The position numbers and the translations under genes are program-made. Below the pieces are notes generated by a model. The model was not told the DNA's origin. It was given only the letters and a program-made list of their open reading frames with translations, and searched no databases. A stretch of 64,000 nucleotides of DNA from Clostridia bacterium (GTDB taxonomy: Bacteria; Bacillota; Clostridia; Oscillospirales; Acutalibacteraceae), in the NCBI GenBank assembly GCA_017521125.1, contig JAFXDV010000007.1:62001-126000 (forward strand), given 5' to 3'. The stretch's first letter is position 1; the number at the start of each line of letters is the position of its first letter. This document shows positions 58,527 through 64,000 of this stretch, piece after piece.

Positions 58527-60240
58527 CAAAGGCACCTCCCATCTGAGAATCGCTGATTTCTTTGTATTCTGTACAGTTTTCAAGAAGCTCTTCGTGTTTG
58601 CCCTTGCCGATAATTTTGCCCTCGTCGAGAACTAAAATGAGGTCGCAGTTTTTAACAGAGCTAACCCTCTGAGCCACCGTAATAATGGTTGTATCGGTTA
58701 GATGTTCTGCAATAGCAGTTCTTAAAGCTGCATCGGTTTTATAATCGAGAGCAGAGGAACTGTCGTCGAAAATGATAATATCAGGCTGGGCCGCCAAAGC
58801 TCTGGAAATAAGAAGTCTTTGTTTTTGTCCGCCTGAAATGTTGGTGCCTCTTGGAGAGAGCATATGCTGGTATCCGTCTTCTAACTCATTTATAAAGTCA
58901 TCTGCCTGAGCAATCTTAGTAGCCTTATAGACATTTTCGTCTGATATATCTCGACCAAACTTAATGTTTTCCATAACCGTCTCGGCATATAAAAAGTCGT
59001 TTTGCATAGCCGAGCCGAAGTTTTTATAAAAGAGGTTTTCAGGAATGGTTTTAATGTTTTCTCCGTTTATATATATTTCACCGCTATCGGTGTCATAAAA
59101 TCTTAAAAGAAGCTTGATAAGTGTAGATTTTCCCGAGCCGGTAGCACCGATAATTCCAAGTTTACCACCCTTTTTAAGCTCAAAACTAATATTGTCAAGA
59201 TTGTTTAGTTTTTTATTATAAGAAAATGAAACTTTATCAAATACAATATGAGCAGAGGTTTTCAAATTAGGATAATCTTCTTTAGAAAGAAGAGAAATTT
59301 CTTCTTCTGCCAACAAAACCTCTTCGATTCTTTTAGCAGATGCAGAGCTTTTTGTATACATTACAAACATTCTGGTTACTGCCATTAAAGCCATAGAAAT
59401 CTGAATGAAATACTGCATAAAGGCAATTAAAGTTTCAGGCTTAGATAGACCTTTTGACACGAAAATTGCACCCAATGCAATAACCGCAACACTTGCCAAA
59501 TTCATACAAACGTTCATTATGGGATGAGTAGAGCCCATAATAATTCCGGCACGTATTTCCTTTTTAACAAGGAACTTGTTAACTTCGTCATAACGTTTGT
59601 GCTCGTGCTCGGTTTTGGACAGAGCTTTTATTACCCTTATTCCCTGTGTATCCTCACGCACAACCCTAATCATTTTATCAACCGACTCTTGTACCTTGGT
59701 GTAAAGGGGAACCCCCAATTTTCTAACGAAAAGAATAGAGGTAAACAAAACAGGAATAAGAGCAACCATAACAAGAGAAAGTCTGGCGTCCATAAATACG
59801 GTTATGATAATACCGCCCATAAGTAAAATAGGCGCCCTGACACCCATTCTCTGCAACATATTAATAAAGCCGTGAACGTTGTAGGTGTCAGTGGTAATTC
59901 GTGACTCTAAAGAGGGGATAGTAAACTTGTCAGTTTGAGAGGCAGAGAGCTTCAGGGTTTTAAAGAAAAGGTCTTTTCTCATGCTTTCGGCAAAGCTTTT
60001 TGAAACTTTTGCTGCCATTCTGTTAGCAATAATATTGAAAAGACAGGCAAAAGCAGAGCAGGAAATCATTAGTCCGCCCCAAAATAGAATATCCGTAATC
60101 TCTTTTTCAATAACGTTTTCTAACACGTGGCTTAATATGTAGGGTATTAAAAGCTCCAATATGGTGCCTAAAGTCTTTATTATAAACCCAACAGTCATTT
60201 TGTTAAAAAACGGCTTCAGATATTTTATTAAGGTTTTCAC
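58519..60240 (-). CDS. ABC transporter with fused permease and ATPase, subunit 1
   Basis: 573 residues. Six helices, then Walker A IGATGSGKST, signature NISGGQKQR, and Walker B IIIFDDSSSALD, where Asp replaces the catalytic Glu. The H-loop is also altered (VAQRVSS instead of AHR). One degenerate and one canonical ATP site is the hallmark of heterodimeric exporters such as BmrCD/LmrCD. Its start overlaps the MarR gene stop, so the regulator and both subunits form one operon. Confidence 0.92.
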   Translation of the reverse strand: MKTLIKYLKPFFNKMTVGFIIKTLGTILELLIPYILSHVLENVIEKEITDILFWGGLMISCSAFACLFNIIANRMAAKVSKSFAESMRKDLFFKTLKLSASQTDKFTIPSLESRITTDTYNVHGFINMLQRMGVRAPILLMGGIIITVFMDARLSLVMVALIPVLFTSILFVRKLGVPLYTKVQESVDKMIRVVREDTQGIRVIKALSKTEHEHKRYDEVNKFLVKKEIRAGIIMGSTHPIMNVCMNLASVAVIALGAIFVSKGLSKPETLIAFMQYFIQISMALMAVTRMFVMYTKSSASAKRIEEVLLAEEEISLLSKEDYPNLKTSAHIVFDKVSFSYNKKLNNLDNISFELKKGGKLGIIGATGSGKSTLIKLLLRFYDTDSGEIYINGENIKTIPENLFYKNFGSAMQNDFLYAETVMENIKFGRDISDENVYKATKIAQADDFINELEDGYQHMLSPRGTNISGGQKQRLLISRALAAQPDIIIFDDSSSALDYKTDAALRTAIAEHLTDTTIITVAQRVSSVKNCDLILVLDEGKIIGKGKHEELLENCTEYKEISDSQMGGAFVD

Positions 60241-60674
60241 TTTTTCTCCCCCTTGCCGTAAATAGTCTTCTTTGCAGTAAGGAACATTTTATCCAAAACA
60301 TTATTAAAAATTTCCAATTCTTCTTCATCAATATCCGCAGTTAGCAGAGAATTCCATTTTCTCGCAATTTCATAGGTTTCAGGTAAAATATCCTTCATTT
60401 TTTGGGTTGGATAAACCAACATCTCTCGCTTATCTTCGGCAGAAACTTTCCGTGAAATAAAGCCTTCGTTTTCTAAAAAGGTTAAATGCCTTGTTACACT
60501 GCTTTTATTTTTGCATAAATACTTTGCTAAAAAATCTTGAGATGAACCGGGATATTTACAAATAGCCGTTATATAACTGTGGTATCCACCGTGTATTTTT
60601 AAAGTAGAGTTTTCAGCACGGTAAAGATTAGCACATCGGCTTATAACACTTATTTTTCTCATTATTGTCGGCAT
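60237..60674 (-). CDS. MarR family transcriptional regulator
   Basis: 145 residues. The winged helix spans about 35-100: ICKYPGSSQDFLAKYLCKNK, then SSVTRHLTFLENEGFISRKV. Start ATG 60674 has GGAG 11 bp upstream. It is the first gene of the exporter operon and probably represses it by binding the two GTTTCA-N2-TGAAAC palindromes in its own promoter, with relief by an exporter substrate. Confidence 0.92.
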   Translation of the reverse strand: MPTIMRKISVISRCANLYRAENSTLKIHGGYHSYITAICKYPGSSQDFLAKYLCKNKSSVTRHLTFLENEGFISRKVSAEDKREMLVYPTQKMKDILPETYEIARKWNSLLTADIDEEELEIFNNVLDKMFLTAKKTIYGKGEKK

Positions 60675-60697
60675 TGATAAATCATCTCCTTAAAATA

Positions 60698-60756
60698 GTT
60701 TCACTTGAAACAGTTTCATTTGAAACTATTTTAGCGCCTGTAAAAACCATTGTCAA
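60698..60756 (-). promoter_or_regulatory. MarR-operon promoter with two tandem palindromic operators
   Basis: Minus-strand promoter: TTGACA (60756-60751), 17-bp spacer, TAAAAT (60733-60728). Two 14-bp palindromes, GTTTCATTTGAAAC (60713-60726) and GTTTCACTTGAAAC (60698-60711), lie at and just after the expected transcription start, so binding would block the promoter directly. Confidence 0.8.
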
Positions 60757-60760
60757 TAGT

Positions 60761-60789
60761 TTGACAAATGTTTTTTGGAATAGTATAAT
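60761..60789 (+). promoter_or_regulatory. Promoter of the malic enzyme gene
   Basis: TTGACA (60761-60766), 17-bp spacer, TATAAT (60784-60789): perfect consensus, placed back to back with the MarR-operon promoter (4 bp between the two -35 boxes). Confidence 0.8.
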
Positions 60790-60826
60790 AATTTTCATAG
60801 AATTTAAGAAAAGTGAGGAAAAAATA

Positions 60827-61999
60827 ATGGATATCAGACAGAAATCACTTAAAAAACATTATGATTGGAAGGGTAAAATAGAGGTTGTTTCTCGGGCACC
60901 CATAAATACAAGGGAGGATTTATCTCTAGCCTATACTCCCGGCGTTGCCGAGCCGTGCCTTGAAATACAAAAGGATGTAAATAAATCATATGACCTAACA
61001 AGACGTTCAAATCTTGTGGCAGTTGTAACCGATGGTACCGCCGTTTTAGGTCTTGGCGATATTGGCCCTGAAGCCGGTATGCCTGTAATGGAGGGTAAAT
61101 GTGCCCTCTTTAAAGAGTTTGCAGACGTTGATGCATTCCCACTCTGCATAAAGAGTAAGGACGTAGATGAGATAGTTCGTACCATATATCTGCTTTCAGG
61201 TTCTTTTGGAGGAATAAATTTAGAAGATATTGCGGCACCACGTTGCTTTGAAATTGAGGCAAAACTGAAAGAAATTTGTGACATCCCCATTTTCCACGAC
61301 GATCAACACGGCACCGCAATAGTAGTCGCTGCAGCTTTAATCAATGCGTTAAAGATTGTTAAAAAGGATATAGGGAAAATAAAGGTTGTAATAAGTGGCG
61401 CAGGCTCCGCAGGTATTGCAATAGGAAAGCACCTTATGAATATAGGCGTTAAAAATCTTACCTTCTGTGACCGTTATGGTATTGTTTGTGAAGGTGATGA
61501 AAATAATAACCCTGCTCAAGAGGAAATAGCAAAGGTTACAAACCTTGAACATAAAAAAGGAAGCCTTGCAGATGCTATGTGCGGCGCCGACGTATTTGTA
61601 GGCGTTTCTGCTCCAAACATCGTAACAGAAGAAATGGTAAAAAGTATGGCAAAGGATGCCATTATGTTCCCAATGGCAAACCCAACACCTGAAATTATGC
61701 CTGATAAAGCGAAGGCGGCAGGAGCAAGAATTGTAGGAACAGGCCGTTCTGACTTTGCAAATCAGATAAATAATGTTCTTGCTTTCCCAGGCATATTCAG
61801 AGGTGCATTAGATTGCAGAGCTACATGTATCAATGAAGAAATGAAGGTAGCAACATCCTATGCGTTAGCTTCCTTAATCTCCGACGATGAGTTAAACGAG
61901 GATAATATTATTATTCCGGCTTTAGATAAACGTGTAGCCAAGGCAGTTGCCGAGGCAGTTGTAAAGGTTGCCCACGAAACAGGAGTTGCAAGAAAATAA
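60827..61999 (+). CDS. Malic enzyme (oxaloacetate-decarboxylating malate dehydrogenase)
   Basis: 390 residues from ATG 60827 (GTGAGG upstream; the longer frame to 60665 runs through the promoters). It converts malate to pyruvate and CO2 with NAD(P). Conserved blocks are SLAYTPGVAEPC, VTDGTAVLGLGDIGPEAGMP, IFHDDQHGTAIVVAAAL and the Rossmann motif VISGAGSAGIAIGKHL. No phosphotransacetylase-like C-terminal extension is present. It is monocistronic with its own terminator. Confidence 0.94.
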   Translation: MDIRQKSLKKHYDWKGKIEVVSRAPINTREDLSLAYTPGVAEPCLEIQKDVNKSYDLTRRSNLVAVVTDGTAVLGLGDIGPEAGMPVMEGKCALFKEFADVDAFPLCIKSKDVDEIVRTIYLLSGSFGGINLEDIAAPRCFEIEAKLKEICDIPIFHDDQHGTAIVVAAALINALKIVKKDIGKIKVVISGAGSAGIAIGKHLMNIGVKNLTFCDRYGIVCEGDENNNPAQEEIAKVTNLEHKKGSLADAMCGADVFVGVSAPNIVTEEMVKSMAKDAIMFPMANPTPEIMPDKAKAAGARIVGTGRSDFANQINNVLAFPGIFRGALDCRATCINEEMKVATSYALASLISDDELNEDNIIIPALDKRVAKAVAEAVVKVAHETGVARK

Positions 62000-62004
62000 A
62001 GACT

Positions 62005-62035
62005 AAAACCACCTGATTTACAGGTGGTTTTGTTG
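62005..62035 (+). terminator. Terminator of the malic enzyme gene
   Basis: AAAACCACCTG/CAGGTGGTTTT stem, ATTTA loop, TTG-rich tail. Confidence 0.85.
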
Positions 62036-62090
62036 TATATAACCTCAAAAAACAAACAATAATAAAAATATAAGATTTTTGAGGTGTGAT

Positions 62091-62699
62091 ATGAAAAAAT
62101 TTCTGTTAAAGCCAATGCTGCTTACCATAACCGTAACCTTGGGTATTTTCACCCTTTTAGGAATATTTGTCCTTCCGGCGTCGGTTGTTTTTGATACTAA
62201 TCAGGCAGGAGAAAAAATGGAAGGCGTGCCGTATGTAAACACCCCTGAAAACAGTGGAGTTTTTATTTATACCGGTGATGATAGAGGAGTTTTTATATTC
62301 CTGGATTTTGAAAATAGGAGGATAAATGCCTTTACCTTTGCTGAAAACTGCGAAAAGGAACTCCAAAACTCAGGCTATGAAGTAAATTACACCATAAAAG
62401 CATCAACCGAATTTATAGGAGATATGTGTGATAGATTGGGTGGAATTGTTATGGAAAAAGGGGAAGACAAATATCGTTTTTCATCGGTAGTTTTAATAGA
62501 GGAAATTGAGGGAAATAAGACCTTAGAAAGTATGGAAAAAATAACCGTAGCTTTTTTTGAAAAAATATCAAAGTTAGGGTTGTCATCTAACGATTTTAAG
62601 TTTATAATGAATAATACAGAAACAAACTTAAACTATCCTATCTGTTACGGATGGATAGAGTATGTTCAGACAATGTTTCAAAATTACACTATAAATTAG
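62091..62699 (+). CDS. Membrane-anchored extracytoplasmic protein, unknown function
   Basis: 202 residues from ATG 62091 (GAGGTG 6 bp upstream). One N-terminal hydrophobic anchor (about 9-35), then an extracytoplasmic alpha/beta domain with GVFIYTGDDRGVFIFLDFEN. The overall design resembles LCP-like or anti-sigma ectodomains, but I do not recognise the family. It ends just before the ribosome site of the transglutaminase-like lipoprotein, so the two are likely cotranscribed and act at the cell surface. Confidence 0.6.
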   Translation: MKKFLLKPMLLTITVTLGIFTLLGIFVLPASVVFDTNQAGEKMEGVPYVNTPENSGVFIYTGDDRGVFIFLDFENRRINAFTFAENCEKELQNSGYEVNYTIKASTEFIGDMCDRLGGIVMEKGEDKYRFSSVVLIEEIEGNKTLESMEKITVAFFEKISKLGLSSNDFKFIMNNTETNLNYPICYGWIEYVQTMFQNYTIN

Positions 62700-62711
62700 G
62701 AGGTGTCGGCT

Positions 62712-64000
62712 TTGAAAAAATTTACGGTATTGATTATTGCGCTGCTTTTAATAATATCCTTTTGCAGTTGCAAATCCCAGAGCAATATACCTGTAATCAA
62801 TACAAGCGAACAAAGCGACTCCTCAGATATTACCGAAAGCCAAGTTGAAAACAGTAAACCTGTAATTTCTAATACAAGCAGCACTCAATCTACTCCTAAA
62901 GAGAATAGCAGTAAACCTTCTTCTAATATAGAAAGTAGTACACCGTCGGCATCTTCTAACAGTAGTACCCCCGTTCCTAATAAGCCGGAAGAACCCGTTA
63001 CAAAACAAGACTTTAAAATTTGTTATGCTCAGCTTACGGATAAACAGAAAAGCATTTATAACACCCTTGAAAAAGCCGTAAAGGATATGGAAACAGGGTG
63101 GATAAGTTTAGAAACTCCTGTTTATACCAATTACAGAAGAGATATAAATATTATAGTTGCGGCGCTTCAAACTGATATGCCGCAGTATTTTTGGATTCCA
63201 CCTGCATATTATACAGGCAATTCTCAGGATGGGGAAACCATAAGAATACTTTTTGAGGGACAGGACAATTTGACCTATTTGATAGACAAATCTGACCAGC
63301 TACAAATGGAGAATGCCCTTTCTCGCAAGGTAGCGGAAATAATGTCCCAAGTTACCGCCACCACCCCTTTTGAAATAGAGCTTCAGCTTCACGATATTTT
63401 ATGTAAAAATGTTACATATGCTAAGTCAACAGAAAACCCACTTGTTTATACCGCATATGGTGCCCTTATAAACGGCGAGGCGGTTTGTGAGGGTTATTCA
63501 AGAGCCATGCAGTTGCTTCTTGCTCAGTATAATATAAAGTCTACTCTCGTAACAGGCGATGCCAAAGGCGAAGCACATATGTGGAATTTAGTAAATATTG
63601 ATAACGCTTGGTACCATCTAGATGTTACCTGGAATGATGGTATGGGGACCTATCTTTATTTTAATTTAAGGGATAAAGAGATAAATATTGACCACTTAAG
63701 ATATAGGACTCATACTGAACTTAGCTACGATGAGGTAGTTAGTGAAACCCCAAAACCTTATAATTTCAACCTTCCCGTTTGCGATAAAATTGACAATAAT
63801 TATTTTGTGAAAAAAGATTATGTATACAGTCCAAATGGGGAAGAAAAGATTGCGAAATATTTAATGCAACCATTTGACAGAATGGAATTTAGGTTTTCTG
63901 ATGATGACTTTAAAGAACTGTTTAAGGCAAACAAGGATACCTATCTGAACAACATAAACGAATTATTAATCAAAGAAAAGTCAAATTTTAGAATAACTAA
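62712..64000 (+). CDS. Transglutaminase-like lipoprotein (partial, C-terminus outside window)
   Basis: TTG start at 62712 preceded by AGGAGG. At least 429 residues, frame open at the window end. Signal peptide with lipobox ISFCSC (Cys near residues 18-20), then a Ser/Thr/Asn/Pro-rich linker (about 25-95) spanning the cell wall. A transglutaminase-like cysteine-protease fold follows: Cys in EAVCEGYSRA, His in GEAHMWN, Asp in YHLDVTWND. It resembles secreted transglutaminase/protease-like proteins of gut Clostridia. A role in surface protein processing is inferred. Confidence 0.85.
   Translation, partial: MKKFTVLIIALLLIISFCSCKSQSNIPVINTSEQSDSSDITESQVENSKPVISNTSSTQSTPKENSSKPSSNIESSTPSASSNSSTPVPNKPEEPVTKQDFKICYAQLTDKQKSIYNTLEKAVKDMETGWISLETPVYTNYRRDINIIVAALQTDMPQYFWIPPAYYTGNSQDGETIRILFEGQDNLTYLIDKSDQLQMENALSRKVAEIMSQVTATTPFEIELQLHDILCKNVTYAKSTENPLVYTAYGALINGEAVCEGYSRAMQLLLAQYNIKSTLVTGDAKGEAHMWNLVNIDNAWYHLDVTWNDGMGTYLYFNLRDKEINIDHLRYRTHTELSYDEVVSETPKPYNFNLPVCDKIDNNYFVKKDYVYSPNGEEKIAKYLMQPFDRMEFRFSDDDFKELFKANKDTYLNNINELLIKEKSNFRIT

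Overview
The window is low-GC, densely coded, Gram-positive-type DNA. Several features point to an anaerobic Clostridia lineage, probably Oscillospirales/Ruminococcaceae: the rpmH-rnpA-yidD-yidC-jag block, a dnaX-ybaB-recR block next to an SRP RNA gene, AGGAGG ribosome sites, TTG/GTG starts and an atypical exopolysaccharide operon. The taxon is an inference from gene content. No rRNA, plasmid, phage or insertion-sequence transposase gene is visible.

Layout. 1-2605 (minus): jag (cut by the window edge), yidC, yidD, rnpA, rpmH. 2766-6633: a YhcC-type radical SAM protein facing a four-gene operon (NUDIX, RING/zinc-ribbon membrane protein, zinc-ribbon membrane protein, YjjG-type phosphatase). 6787-9998: compact SRP RNA, a 276-bp inverted-repeat element, dnaX, ybaB, recR, and a DUF896 gene. 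9995-12135: a D-2-hydroxyacid dehydrogenase and serC. 12196-15599 (minus): a small zinc-ribbon protein and a sugar ABC importer. 15756-17496: a miniature copy of the inverted-repeat element, then a SulP transporter.

17609-22130 is the accessory, repeat-rich part. It holds tRNA-Thr and tRNA-Tyr, an M20 amidohydrolase, two membrane proteins and a divergent TetR regulator. Between the genes lies an unusual set of non-coding elements: decoy copies of tRNA 3' ends, inverted copies of tRNA T-arms, conserved perfect hairpins, and a 170-bp array of small hairpins separated by AGTGATATT/AATATCACT.

22263-47001 is one co-oriented cluster of about 25 kb for a cell-surface polysaccharide. It encodes a priming sugar-phosphate transferase, seven or eight glycosyltransferases, flippase, polymerase, deacetylase, two acetyltransferases and a GH28-type glycanase. 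Cyclic-di-GMP proteins are built into it: an intact GGDEF cyclase as first gene, two EAL proteins, and a degenerate GGDEF domain fused to a Wzz-like co-polymerase that has a tandem paralogue. A membrane metallophosphoesterase with a DnaA-domain-I-like N-terminus sits beside them. The likely logic is that the operon makes and destroys its own second messenger while the co-polymerase reads it.

47206-48070 is a broken barnase-type toxin with an intact barstar. 48204-64000 is mostly ordinary: a DMT exporter, azlCD, an acyltransferase, LysR with a TrpXYZ-like ABC importer, an APC permease, a MarR-controlled heterodimeric ABC exporter, malic enzyme, a membrane protein of unknown role, and a transglutaminase-like lipoprotein cut by the window end.
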